Shown: positions 34,751 to 42,949 of the stretch, in pieces | How the letters are laid out: the number at the start of each line of letters is the position of its first letter | Position numbering within the stretch: position 1 is the first letter of the stretch | Source: Lachnospiraceae bacterium | GTDB taxonomy: Bacteria > Bacillota > Clostridia > Lachnospirales > Lachnospiraceae | DNA length: 64,000 bases | Direction: 5' to 3' | Assembly: GCA_902362715.1 (NCBI GenBank) | Contig: CABIXN010000001.1 | Coordinates: 131,735-195,734, forward strand | The notes under the pieces: model-generated | Told to the model about the DNA's origin: nothing | What the model saw: the letters and a program-made list of their open reading frames with translations, nothing else | Database searches by the model: none | Position numbers and translations under genes: made by a program

Positions 34751-34785
34751 AAAACAGCCGCCGCGAAAAAACGGACAGCTGTTTT
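34751..34785 (-). terminator. Terminator of the M24-SDR-cupin operon
   Basis: AAAACAGC and GCTGTTTT arms; on the minus strand the hairpin is followed by TTTTTTGGG. It lies 60 bases past the cupin stop. Confidence 0.65.
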
Positions 34786-34846
34786 CTGATTGCATAGCCT
34801 GTTATATACAGGTAGAAAGTAGTAAAAAATAAAGAAAAATAAGTAT

Positions 34847-35194
34847 TTATTTCATTTTAAGAATTACCAGCATAAGGGTATCTTCTGTTCCGTTATTTAC
34901 AACGCTCTTTTGAACATTTGCGCCCACATGCACGCTGTCGCCTTTGGTAAGGAGGGTTTCCGTGCCGGTATCATCTTTAAAAAGTATCTGTCCCTCTGCT
35001 ATATAATAGACAGACTCCAGAGGAACCGGACCATAGTTTGTGCCGCCTCCCGGCATAAAACGTGAAAGCCCCACCGTAATATTGCCTTCTGAAATATCAG
35101 CTGCATCATGGAGGCGGGTCAGAACACAGTCAAAATGTCCGGGAGCCTCGTAAGTATATCCTTCGTTTTTTTTCGTGATTTTAATATTTGCCAT
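34847..35194 (-). CDS. Small cupin protein
   Basis: A 115-residue single-domain cupin. The beta-barrel pattern is present (GNITVGLSRFMPGGGTNYGP, then VYYIAEGQILFKDDTGTE and LTKGDSVHVGANVQKSVVNN), but the classic His-x-His metal ligands of motif 1 are replaced (GGGTNYGPVPLESVYY), and motif 2 has only H with V-x-x-N, so metal binding is doubtful. It may act as a sugar-acid isomerase, a lyase or a ligand-binding accessory. Last gene of the M24-SDR-cupin unit, 27 bases after the SDR gene. Confidence 0.75.
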   Translation of the reverse strand: MANIKITKKNEGYTYEAPGHFDCVLTRLHDAADISEGNITVGLSRFMPGGGTNYGPVPLESVYYIAEGQILFKDDTGTETLLTKGDSVHVGANVQKSVVNNGTEDTLMLVILKMK

Positions 35195-35221
35195 AATGAA
35201 GTTCCTTTCTGATAATTTTAG

Positions 35222-36001
35222 TTAAACGATTACGCTGGAACCGCCGTCGGTGTATATACACTGTCCGGTTACAAAATCGGATTCCTCCGATGCAAGGAAA
35301 ATGACAGGCGTGATGTTATCGTCTGCTTCACCGAGACGTCCCATCGGAATGTTGGCAAGAAGACTGTCCTTAACGCCAGGATTCTGAGCGAATACATTTT
35401 CCATCGTTTTTGTCATTGTAATAGCGGGTCCGACAGCATTTACGGTAACGCCTTTTTTGGACCATTCCGCTGCCAAAGATGCAGTCAGCATAGAGACGGC
35501 AGCCTTGGTTACGCTGTAGCAGGTATTTCCCATACCCTGATTAACGGCGCGTACGGCGCGGATAGAAGAAACATTGATAATACGTCCCCAGCCACGTTCT
35601 ATCATGCCCTGGGCAAATGTTCTGCAGGTAAGCATAACGCTGGTTATATTTGTATTCAGCATGCCGTTCCATACATTCAGCGGCATTTCGTTAATGGGAA
35701 ATTTTTGGTTATATCCCTGAGAATTAACAAGAATATCTACCTGTCCCAGCATAGAAGCTGCTGTTGCATACAGTTCCTTTACTGCTTCTTCAGAAGTAAC
35801 GTCTGCGCTGATACACATAACGTTTTTCCCTGTTTCTATTTTAATAGCCGCGGCAGCATTTTCCAGTGTTTCCAGATTTCGACCGGTAATGACTACTTCG
35901 GCGCCATAAAATGCGAGTCCCTTTGCAATGGCGCTTCCGATTCCGCCTCCGCCGCCCACGACAACCGCTTTTTTCCCTGTTAAATCAAATGCATTTTTCA
36001 T
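35222..36001 (-). CDS. Short-chain dehydrogenase/reductase
   Basis: A 259-residue classical SDR. VVGGGGGIGSAIAKGL is the dinucleotide loop (T-G-x3-G-x-G type), NVSS and YSVTK supply the catalytic Ser, Tyr and Lys, and an ADVTS motif follows strand 3. The end FVTGQCIYTDGGSSVIV is typical. Closest in style to gluconate 5-dehydrogenase and 3-oxoacyl-ACP reductases, so it might act on an ACP-bound ketone in the island. It lies between the M24 gene (74 bases upstream) and the cupin gene and is probably co-transcribed. Confidence 0.88.
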   Translation of the reverse strand: MKNAFDLTGKKAVVVGGGGGIGSAIAKGLAFYGAEVVITGRNLETLENAAAAIKIETGKNVMCISADVTSEEAVKELYATAASMLGQVDILVNSQGYNQKFPINEMPLNVWNGMLNTNITSVMLTCRTFAQGMIERGWGRIINVSSIRAVRAVNQGMGNTCYSVTKAAVSMLTASLAAEWSKKGVTVNAVGPAITMTKTMENVFAQNPGVKDSLLANIPMGRLGEADDNITPVIFLASEESDFVTGQCIYTDGGSSVIV

Positions 36002-36075
36002 GTTGTTTCATTCCTTTCTGAACGATAAATTTTTGTAAACGAGAAGAGATCGTATATTTAGCCGCTGTGCGGATC

Positions 36076-37305
36076 TTACACAAAACATTCTGTAATATGA
36101 TTGCGGGGCCATTTTGAAATTAATTCATATCCGTCTTCTGTTACGACAAACATATCCTCATGACGCACCCCGAAATTGCCTTTTTCTGAGCCGGCATAAG
36201 TTTCAATCGCCATAACATGTCCGGGCTGGAATTCAATATCCGGCGCCTGAGAGATTTTTTGGACAGTTCTGGTTGCATGGGGCAGTTCATGAAGCCCAAG
36301 GCCAAGACCGTGCGCCATTGCCAGGGCGTCCACTTCATTCCAGGATTCCCGACCCCAGAAAGACGGTTCCGGGAACTGGTCTAACATCTGGTAAATGGTA
36401 TTTCCTGGCTTTACAACCTTTAAGGCGTTATCCATCATTTCGATACACTGGTTAAAACATTCATCCTGCTCCGGAGTTGTTTTTCCGCAGCTGAATGTAC
36501 GGTAATAACAGGATTTGTAACCGAGATAAGAAGCTCCGTCCACATCAATATAGATAAGGTCTCCGGGGCGTACCATGCGGTCTGTAAAAGTCCAGTTGTA
36601 AGGGTAAGTATGCGGTCCGGACATACATACTAAATCTTCGGTATGGTCGCATCCCTCTTCGTAAAGCGCATTAATTCCGACGCCGACAATATCGCATTCC
36701 CTTACGCCGGGTTTAATAAACTCCTGAATACGGGCAAAGGCTTTTTCCGCATTGGCGCAGGTGAGTTTCATAATGTTGATTTCATCTATATTTTTAATAG
36801 AACGCGCCTGCATAATCATTGGCCGTGCAAATACGCATTTTACCCCTTTGCGTGCAAAAGCGTCCGTAAAGTATGACATGCAGCTGGATTCAATACCGAT
36901 GGTTTTTGCAGGGAGCCCCTCTTCGGCAAGAATTTTAAGTACTGTATCAACCCATGCCTCTACGACAGGGTCGTGGGAACCGGTACCCGGCATAGCTGTA
37001 CCCCGGGACGGAAATACATTTCCTTTCATCCACGGCATACGTTTCCGTTCTTCTGCAGGCGTGCCGCCTCCAAAGAAATACGGGTCGCCGGTGCGGCTGA
37101 TAAAAGCTCCCTGAAGTTCGATTGGCCTCATGGGAGTAGTGACATAGGCAGATGTGACATAACGGATACTGTCTGCATTAAAGGTTAAAAAACCGTCCAT
37201 TTCAAAAGATTCCATTGCCTGATGTGTACGCATGACACGATAAGCACGCAGACGATCCATATCCAGACGCTGTTCATAATCGACATCATATTTTCCAAAT
37301 GGCAT
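36076..37305 (-). CDS. M24-family (creatinase/prolidase/DddP-like) pita-bread enzyme with altered metal site
   Basis: A 409-residue M24 protein. The pita-bread core is visible: IYIDVDGASYLGYKS, HGLGLGLHELPHATR, AIETYAG and VRHEDMFVVTEDG. Canonical members have a second Asp in D-x11-D; here the position that should be Asp is Cys (GYKSCYYRTF), while His and the two Glu are kept. The DVD start of the motif resembles the DMSP lyase DddP group, not ordinary aminopeptidases. A changed metal set suggests lyase or hydrolase chemistry on a non-peptide substrate (inference). AAGGAGG precedes the ATG; a promoter with TTGGAC and TAAGAT 18 bases apart is upstream on the minus strand. Confidence 0.8.
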   Translation of the reverse strand: MPFGKYDVDYEQRLDMDRLRAYRVMRTHQAMESFEMDGFLTFNADSIRYVTSAYVTTPMRPIELQGAFISRTGDPYFFGGGTPAEERKRMPWMKGNVFPSRGTAMPGTGSHDPVVEAWVDTVLKILAEEGLPAKTIGIESSCMSYFTDAFARKGVKCVFARPMIMQARSIKNIDEINIMKLTCANAEKAFARIQEFIKPGVRECDIVGVGINALYEEGCDHTEDLVCMSGPHTYPYNWTFTDRMVRPGDLIYIDVDGASYLGYKSCYYRTFSCGKTTPEQDECFNQCIEMMDNALKVVKPGNTIYQMLDQFPEPSFWGRESWNEVDALAMAHGLGLGLHELPHATRTVQKISQAPDIEFQPGHVMAIETYAGSEKGNFGVRHEDMFVVTEDGYELISKWPRNHITECFV

Positions 37306-37398
37306 GTTGTGATACCTCCTTTATAGTTTGGATGAATAATTGTTTTTGTTATCTTTATCTTAGAATGGAAGAGGGGAAGCGTCCAATCACTTGTAATT

Positions 37399-37414
37399 AT
37401 TAGATTGATAAATA
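37399..37414. promoter_or_regulatory. Island-type motif upstream of the M24 operon
   Basis: ATTAGATTGATAAAT, within TTATTAGATTGATAA, resembles TTAnATTGnTnnTAA seen at the ACP operon. It lies just upstream of the predicted -35 box (minus strand) of the M24 promoter at about 37384. Confidence 0.3.
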
Positions 37415-37476
37415 ATAGAAATTGATATTGGAAAATAGGTGCTTTTATTTATCGGAACACAGTATTTCCTATAGAG

Positions 37477-37502
37477 TAAAAAAGAATCCTGCCACGGCAG
37501 GG
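37477..37502 (-). terminator. Terminator after the mtnK gene
   Basis: CCTGCC and GGCAGG arms (37488-37502), followed on the minus strand by CTTTTTTAC. It lies 55 bases past the mtnK stop. Confidence 0.7.
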
Positions 37503-37556
37503 ACCTAAAGATTGGACGTACTGCCTCAGGCAGGGAGAGGATTTTGTAATAACAGG

Positions 37557-38780
37557 TTATGATTCTGCTGCGATGGCTTTTTTGATTGCCTGTATATAAT
37601 CATTTCCGCATAAGAAATGTGTTCTGTTCATAATATAATTTTTTGCCAGCCGTATGACAATGCGTTCTGCCCGGGCCCGCTTGCTTTCATCTGTAATACT
37701 GGTGATATCCTTTACATTGGCAAGACCCACCATCCGGCGGATGGACTCTAAACCTGCCATGGCAGCAGTATCAGACAATACCGTTTTCAGGTAATAATCT
37801 TTAAATCCCGGAACTTTTGCCATAGTATCTGTTGTATTTTCATCCCAGCAGACAGAGAATTTAGAAATAAACAGATCTATAACATCGCTGATGCAGGAAA
37901 GACACCATCCGCAGAAGATATCTTTTTCTTCTGGAGACTCTATGACGGCATCGCCGTTGCACCAGGCAAAAAATAGGTTGGCAATGATATTTCCAACATC
38001 ATATCCCATAGGTCCGTAACATGCGAATTCCGGATCGAATACAAAGGTATGCTCCTGATTAATAAAAATAGAGCCGGTGTGAAGATCACCGTGAATCAGA
38101 CTTTGGGCATTATTCATAAATTCAAATTTGAGTTTTGCGGCTTCTAGCTGCAGGGCAGTATCCTGGTAAAGCTCCTTTTCCACAAAGTCTTTGTTGGGGG
38201 CAAATACATTATTTCTGTGGTTATAATCCATAAAAGGTTCTGAGAAAACCAGATCTTCAGAAATTTCGCACAGTTCCGGATTAATAAAAGAACGGACGGA
38301 TTCTTTCTTTTCTTTATGTTCCATACAGACATCGGTTGTTTTTAGAAGACTGTAAACCATAAAGGTTGTGATCTGGTCTGCAAAAAGCGGAAAGATTTCA
38401 TGGTTTAAAAGGGCAGTACGCATCATAGTATGGCCTACCATATCTTCTTCAATAATGGTTTTCATAATGCTGTCATATAAATAGACTTTGGGAACGCTTC
38501 CGGGAGAGCACTGATCCTGGATGCGGAGTATTTCACTTTCAATACGGCCTCTGTCAATAGAGGCGTGAAGACTTTTCGCAATCCGAAGTTCAGGTCCGGC
38601 TTGTTTTACAATAATGCTTCTGCCGGTGGACGGCTCTGTAACCCGAAACACATAGTTTAAATTTCCGTCCCCGATTTCTTTACTTTCCAACAGTGTATCT
38701 CCATTAAAATAGTGGATCTTTTCCTGCACATAGGCAGGAACATCTTCTGCTTTCATTAAAAAATAAGTATCATATGCCAT
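37557..38780 (-). CDS. mtnK: S-methyl-5-thioribose kinase
   Basis: A 407-residue kinase of the APH/choline-kinase fold, phosphorylating 5-methylthioribose in methionine salvage. SLIHGDLHTGSIFI is the Brenner-type catalytic loop and FVFDPEFACYGPMGYDVGN holds the metal-binding DPE; residues 26-60 match the family start (GDGNLNYVFRV, then IIVKQAGPELRI). Length fits. The next gene, divergent across a tandem-repeat array, is the MTA/SAH nucleosidase that makes the substrate, so the salvage pair is functional in context. It has a GGAG site before the ATG and its own terminator. Confidence 0.92.
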   Translation of the reverse strand: MAYDTYFLMKAEDVPAYVQEKIHYFNGDTLLESKEIGDGNLNYVFRVTEPSTGRSIIVKQAGPELRIAKSLHASIDRGRIESEILRIQDQCSPGSVPKVYLYDSIMKTIIEEDMVGHTMMRTALLNHEIFPLFADQITTFMVYSLLKTTDVCMEHKEKKESVRSFINPELCEISEDLVFSEPFMDYNHRNNVFAPNKDFVEKELYQDTALQLEAAKLKFEFMNNAQSLIHGDLHTGSIFINQEHTFVFDPEFACYGPMGYDVGNIIANLFFAWCNGDAVIESPEEKDIFCGWCLSCISDVIDLFISKFSVCWDENTTDTMAKVPGFKDYYLKTVLSDTAAMAGLESIRRMVGLANVKDITSITDESKRARAERIVIRLAKNYIMNRTHFLCGNDYIQAIKKAIAAES

Positions 38781-38800
38781 AATAATTCTCCAATTTTGTA

Positions 38801-39211
38801 ATTCTGTCGTTAACTGCAGCCGCTTGATGTTCTGCTGATTGAGAAAACTCCAGAATCCATCTGCTGCGCATCTGCCGTGCTTTCAGCACTAATTGATTCT
38901 GTCGTTAACTGCTCAGGAAAAATCAAATGCCTGCTTTGCAGCCGCTTGATTTTTTGCTGATTGAGAAAAGACGCCAGAATCCATCTGCTTTGCATCTGCC
39001 GTGCTTTCAGCACTAATTGATTCTGTCGTTAACTACTCAGGAAAAATCAAATGTCTGTTTCACAGCCGCTTGATTTTTTGCTGATTGAGAAAAGACGCCA
39101 GAATCCATCTGCGTTGCATCTGCCGTGCTTTCAGCACTCTTTGATTCTGTCGTTAACTGCTCAGGAAAAATCAAATGTCTGCTTCACAGCCGCTTGATTT
39201 TTTGCTGAGCA
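38801..39211. repeat. Tandem array of a 124-bp unit (about 3.3 copies)
   Basis: Copies begin with ATTCTGTCGTTAACT at 38801, 38896, 39020 and 39144. Copies 2 and 3 are exactly 124 bases; copy 1 is 95 bases because a 29-base segment is missing; copy 4 is partial. Inside each unit are inverted segments: AAAAATCAA...TTGATTTTTT, CAGAATC...GATTCTG and the small GTGCTTTCAGCAC hairpin. Because 124 is not divisible by three and the frame shifts between copies, the minus-strand reading frame at 38810-39013 is not a gene. It fills the 557-base divergent gap between mtnK and mtnN. Confidence 0.85.
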
Positions 39212-39338
39212 GTTACATTATAGCATAGTTGGAGGGGATATTGGTTCTGAAATTGACTTTTTTGGCGTCTCTGTGCTATCATGGTTCCGTTGTAAAGAGG
39301 TAATAAGGATTTGTATAAAATTTTGGAGGATACATATT

Positions 39339-40031
39339 ATGATAGGTGTTATCGGCGCAATGCAGATAGAGATTGACGGTTTAAAGGAAAAGGTTGAGAA
39401 TTCACAGACGGTGACCGTCAGCGGAATTGATTTTGTAACCGGAACGATTCACGGAACAGATGTAGTACTGGCAGTCTGCGGAATGGGAAAGGTGTTTGCT
39501 GCAGTCTGTGCCCAGACAATGATTTTGAAGTTTCAGGTAGATGCTCTGATTACCACAGGTGTGGCGGGAAATCTGTCAGAGAAACTGGGAATTAAAAGTG
39601 TGGCTGTTGCAAGCAGTGTTGTTCAGCATGATATGGATCTGACGCCGGTAGGCTATGCCCAGGGAGAGTTAGGGGGAATTAATCTGGTAAATATTCCCTG
39701 TGATAAAAAACTGGTATCTATTGTAGAACACTGCGTGAAAGCTATGGGCGTTAATTATCAGGTGGGAACCATTGCAACCGGTGACCAGTTTATTAATAAA
39801 CTGGAACAGAAAAGATTTATCACAGGACATTTTCAGGCTATTGCGGCGGAGATGGAAGGCGGAAGTATCGGGCAGACCTGCTATATTAATCATGTACCGT
39901 TTGTTATTATCCGGGCAATTTCAGATGATGCAGACGGAAGCGCTCCGGAAGATTTTCCGGCCTTTGCCAACGAGGCGGCAGCTATTTCTATTGAAATTGT
40001 GCTGGATGTGTTAAAAGAATATGGAAAATAA
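39339..40031 (+). CDS. mtnN: 5'-methylthioadenosine/S-adenosylhomocysteine nucleosidase
   Basis: A 230-residue enzyme that hydrolyses MTA and SAH to adenine plus methylthioribose or S-ribosylhomocysteine. It starts IGVIGAMQIEIDGLKE, then TVSGIDFVTGTIHGTDVVLA, VCGMGKVFAAVCAQTMI and ITTGVAGNLS; the active-site segment AAEMEGGSIGQTCYINHVPF and the RAISDDADG end contain the catalytic Glu and Asp. I start at 39339, with GGAGG upstream, rather than at 39273, whose 22 extra residues are not family-like. It partners with mtnK across the repeat array. Confidence 0.95.
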   Translation: MIGVIGAMQIEIDGLKEKVENSQTVTVSGIDFVTGTIHGTDVVLAVCGMGKVFAAVCAQTMILKFQVDALITTGVAGNLSEKLGIKSVAVASSVVQHDMDLTPVGYAQGELGGINLVNIPCDKKLVSIVEHCVKAMGVNYQVGTIATGDQFINKLEQKRFITGHFQAIAAEMEGGSIGQTCYINHVPFVIIRAISDDADGSAPEDFPAFANEAAAISIEIVLDVLKEYGK

Positions 40032-40046
40032 GAAATACTTATATAT

Positions 40047-40079
40047 AAAAGCTATCAGTTGATAGCTTTTATATATTTT
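40047..40079 (+). terminator. Terminator of mtnN
   Basis: AAAAGCTATCA and TGATAGCTTTT perfect arms (40047-40070) followed by ATATATTTTA. Confidence 0.75.
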
Positions 40080-40192
40080 ACGGTTTCCTCTAAGTAACTT
40101 ATAATAAAACAGATGAAGCGGCGGGGATATATCAGATGTGCAGCGCTTGGGAATAGAATATTGTCAGCTAAGCTGACCCGAATCGCGCACAC

Positions 40193-40217
40193 AGTCTTGC
40201 GAGAGCAAGACTTGAAT
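40193..40217. repeat. GAGA-loop hairpin repeat, copy at 40.2 kb
   Basis: AGTCTTGC-GAGA-GCAAGACT followed by TGAATG: a perfect eight-base stem closed by a GNRA-type GAGA loop. The tail TTGAAT is shared with the copies at 4931, 54891 and 61906. A second dyad, GTCAGCT-A-AGCTGAC, lies just before it (40163-40177). Confidence 0.6.
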
Positions 40218-40281
40218 GTTCCTGCCGGTTTTATGGTACGAAAACAATTATAAGACCAAGAAGAAAGAGGAGGAAACTTAC

Positions 40282-41283
40282 ATGAAAAAATTGTTAGTAT
40301 TAGGACTTTGCCTGACCCTGGCGGCAGGAGTTCTTACCGGATGCCAGAAAGAGCAAAAACCCTCTGCTCAGACCTCTGTGTCTCAGGCAGAAGTGTCATC
40401 TGAGCCGGAACAAAAGCAGGCGCAGGAAAATATTTTTGAAACCCAGCCGGATGGATTCCGCATTGTAACAATTGGTACAGGAAATCCCAAATTTGATACA
40501 AATGCCGGAGGAAATTCTACACTGGTTCAGTATAAGGATAAATATTTTCTGGTAGACTGCGGAGCAATGTCTGCTTATACACTGGCCAATGCCGGATTGC
40601 CTATTACAAGTATTGATAATATATTATTTACACATCAGCATAATGATCACAATGCAGATTTTTGGACCTATTTTGTAGGCGGCTGGGGAGATCCCAAAGG
40701 ACGCCGGCAGCTGGATTTAATCGGACCGGGGGTACAGAATCTGTATGATATGACGGTTGATTTCTACCGGACAGATCTGGAATACCGCAGTAATGGAGTT
40801 GGATTTTCCAGTGATGGTGTGCTGACCAATGTGGAGATTCGTGATCTGACAAAAGAAAAGGATGAGTTTGAACTGGACGGTGTAAAAATTAAAGCAATGA
40901 CGGTTCCTCATACCATTGAAGCTTATGCTTACCGCTTTGAAGCAGATGGACAGAGTATTGTTATTTCCGGAGATATGATGTATAAAAAAGAATTTGCGGA
41001 ATTTGCAAAGGGTGCTGATATTGTAGTTATGGATGGTATGCTTACCAGTGATTTTTCAGATCTGCCCGAAGAAGCCAGAGAAGGGATGAAAGCAAGTCTT
41101 AAAAAATCCCATATTACCAGCGAAGAAATTGGAGAATTAATGGCACAAGCGCAGCCTGGCAAGCTGGTATTGTCTCACCTTGGAGGTGCCGTTGATATCG
41201 ACGCTGTTTCCAAAGCATATAAGGAGCAGGGATATAAAGGCGAAACGATTCTGGCTCATGACGGAATGTCTGTGGAACCATAG
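40282..41283 (+). CDS. Secreted metallo-beta-lactamase-fold lipoprotein (paralogue 2)
   Basis: A 333-residue lipoprotein (signal LVLGLCLTLAAGVLTGC, lipobox VLTGC) and short Gln/Glu-rich linker. The metal motif is FTHQHNDHNADF, followed by YRFEADGQSIVISGD and KLVLSHLGG. Overall layout and several segments (QPDGFRIVTIGTGNP, NSTLVQYKDKYFLVDCG) match the 25.5-kb lipoprotein closely, so the two are paralogues by duplication. Start at 40282 is supported by AGGAGG. The strictly shared THQH(E/N)DHNAD suggests retained activity in both. It is likely an exported hydrolase; the substrate is not deducible. Confidence 0.87.
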   Translation: MKKLLVLGLCLTLAAGVLTGCQKEQKPSAQTSVSQAEVSSEPEQKQAQENIFETQPDGFRIVTIGTGNPKFDTNAGGNSTLVQYKDKYFLVDCGAMSAYTLANAGLPITSIDNILFTHQHNDHNADFWTYFVGGWGDPKGRRQLDLIGPGVQNLYDMTVDFYRTDLEYRSNGVGFSSDGVLTNVEIRDLTKEKDEFELDGVKIKAMTVPHTIEAYAYRFEADGQSIVISGDMMYKKEFAEFAKGADIVVMDGMLTSDFSDLPEEAREGMKASLKKSHITSEEIGELMAQAQPGKLVLSHLGGAVDIDAVSKAYKEQGYKGETILAHDGMSVEP

Positions 41284-41330
41284 AATGGCATTTGTATCTG
41301 AGTCCAAGTGAAATCATAATATTAAAAATG

Positions 41331-41385
41331 AACCGCTTCCCAAAAGTCAGATTGAGAAATCTGGCCATTGGGGGCGGTATTTTTA
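41331..41385 (+). terminator. Terminator after the lipoprotein gene
   Basis: AACCGC arms with GCGGT (41374-41379), a long interrupted stem, and TATTTTTATGG downstream. Confidence 0.7.
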
Positions 41386-41468
41386 TGGCTGTATATAGTT
41401 TTCTATACGATTGAGTTTTTCTATAGAGTATGATAGCCTGATATCAGATAAAAAATCGGGGGAATGTT

Positions 41469-42359
41469 ATGAACTTAAATCAGATAGCATATTTTATGGA
41501 AACGGCAAAGCGCCTGAACTTTACAGAGGCGGCAAAAGCGTTGTATATTGCTCAGCCATCTTTAAGTAAACAGATCAGTCTTTTGGAAGAGGAAATCGGT
41601 GTCAGGCTGTTTGAACGAAACCGGCGGGAAGTAAGGCTGACGGCAGCTGGAGAGCTGATGTGGAAAGAATTTCAGGTGATTTTTCAGGATATTGAAACTG
41701 CCCTTGAGAATGTGCGCCGGGCCGGAGCGGGAACTGATACGATTCGGATTGGATTTTTTAACTCCTTTAATTTTGAGTTTGTGCGGGAAAAAATAGAACG
41801 GCAGGTACGGAGCTGTTTTCCGGAGAGCCAATGGGTTGTGGAAAATTATGATTTGAAACAGCTTTATGAATTTCTGGAGCAGGACAGGCTGGATATTGTA
41901 GTAACCTTTGCCTATGAACTTTCTCAGTACGGGGATGTCTGCTGGGGCGTCTTGGATGAATTTAAGAGATGCGTGATCTGCGCAAGACAGACTGATCTCG
42001 GAAAAAAGGGTACCTTTGATGCGGAGCTGCTTTCTGAAAGTGTGTGGGTGCATCTGGATGAAAAAATCGGACGGGGAATTTATCAGTATGAGAAAAATGC
42101 CATGAAAAAGCTTGGAATCAGAAACTGTGAAGAGCGTGGTTATCCAAACATATTCAGTGTGATCAATCAGGTAAAGATGGGACATGGTTTTGCTTTCCTG
42201 GACCCTTATCTGGCAGAACAGTATCCGAAGCTCTTAAAGGCAATTACACTTCCTGAGGAAGAACCGGTGAGAGTCGTAGCTGTGTGCAGACGGGAAAAAT
42301 ATGAAAAGTTTCGTCCTGTTTTGGAGCTGTGCAGCCGAATGTCGGAAGAAAAGGAATAA
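41469..42359 (+). CDS. LysR-family transcriptional regulator
   Basis: A 296-residue LysR regulator. LNQIAYFMETAKRLNFTEAA and YIAQPSLSKQISLLEEEIGV are the winged-helix recognition parts, and VRLTAAGELMWKEF closes the domain; the effector domain begins about residue 90 with TIRIGFFNSFNFEF. It follows the lipoprotein gene and precedes the remains of another LysR gene. It could control the alcohol dehydrogenase/cupin genes nearby; this is inference from position only. Confidence 0.9.
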   Translation: MNLNQIAYFMETAKRLNFTEAAKALYIAQPSLSKQISLLEEEIGVRLFERNRREVRLTAAGELMWKEFQVIFQDIETALENVRRAGAGTDTIRIGFFNSFNFEFVREKIERQVRSCFPESQWVVENYDLKQLYEFLEQDRLDIVVTFAYELSQYGDVCWGVLDEFKRCVICARQTDLGKKGTFDAELLSESVWVHLDEKIGRGIYQYEKNAMKKLGIRNCEERGYPNIFSVINQVKMGHGFAFLDPYLAEQYPKLLKAITLPEEEPVRVVAVCRREKYEKFRPVLELCSRMSEEKE

Positions 42360-42429
42360 ACTTATCGAAATTTTTCTCACTAACGGGTGTTGAAAGTAAA
42401 CTATAATAGAAAAAGGATGTTTGAAAAAT

Positions 42430-42913
42430 ATGTTGTCAAATATTTCATTACAGCAGATTCGCTATTTTATTGCGGCAGCGGAGTTTAAAAGTATATCAAG
42501 GGCGTCAGAGTTTCTTCATACTTCTCACTGCTGGCAGGCGGCCTTGGCACAACGGTAAATATCGGCGTTTTGGATTCTCACAATCCCAATCTTATGGTGC
42601 TTCCGGCAACAGAATTTTTTCATAAGAAATATCCGGGTTATGATACTGTTGTGGCAAATGCCCACGGGTACGATATATCTAAAAGTCTTCTCCACCACAA
42701 GCTGGACGTTGTTTTTCGGATTCGATATGATATGTCAGAGTATCAGGGAGATATTTTGGTTCACGAGCCGGTGGCCAAGTCTCCGCTGGTGGTTTGTATG
42801 CATAAGAACAATCCACAGGAATATTAATGATGGAATATAGAAAGGACAATCAGAAACCGGAAGTGTTGAAATTTGCTGAGGCAGTACATGAGATGATTAG
42901 TCAAAAGACATGA
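42430..42913 (+). pseudogene. Decayed LysR-family regulator
   Basis: The first part reads ISLQQIRYFIAAAEFKSISRASEF, an unmistakable LysR helix-turn-helix start, then jumps out of frame after a deletion that removes the rest of the DNA-binding and hinge regions. The effector domain resumes in a second frame (NIGVLDSHNPNLMVLPATEF to VAKSPLVVCMHKNNPQEY, stop at 42828), and a C-terminal helix remains in yet another stretch (KDNQKPEVLKFAEAVHEMI, ending 42913). At least one deletion and frameshifts are needed, so it is non-functional. Confidence 0.75.
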
Positions 42914-42949
42914 GAAGCTGTTATAAAACTGTAAAGTGAGGGAAATGAA

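Noticed and set aside
37306..37556. SAM or other riboswitch near mtnK
   Set aside because: Only ordinary terminator hairpins and promoter-like boxes were found; no aptamer consensus matched.
38810..39013. 67-residue minus-strand protein
   Set aside because: It lies inside the tandem repeats, and the frame is not preserved between 124-base units.
38801..39211. CRISPR array
   Set aside because: The 124-base units abut directly and have no unique spacers between short repeats; no cas genes are present.
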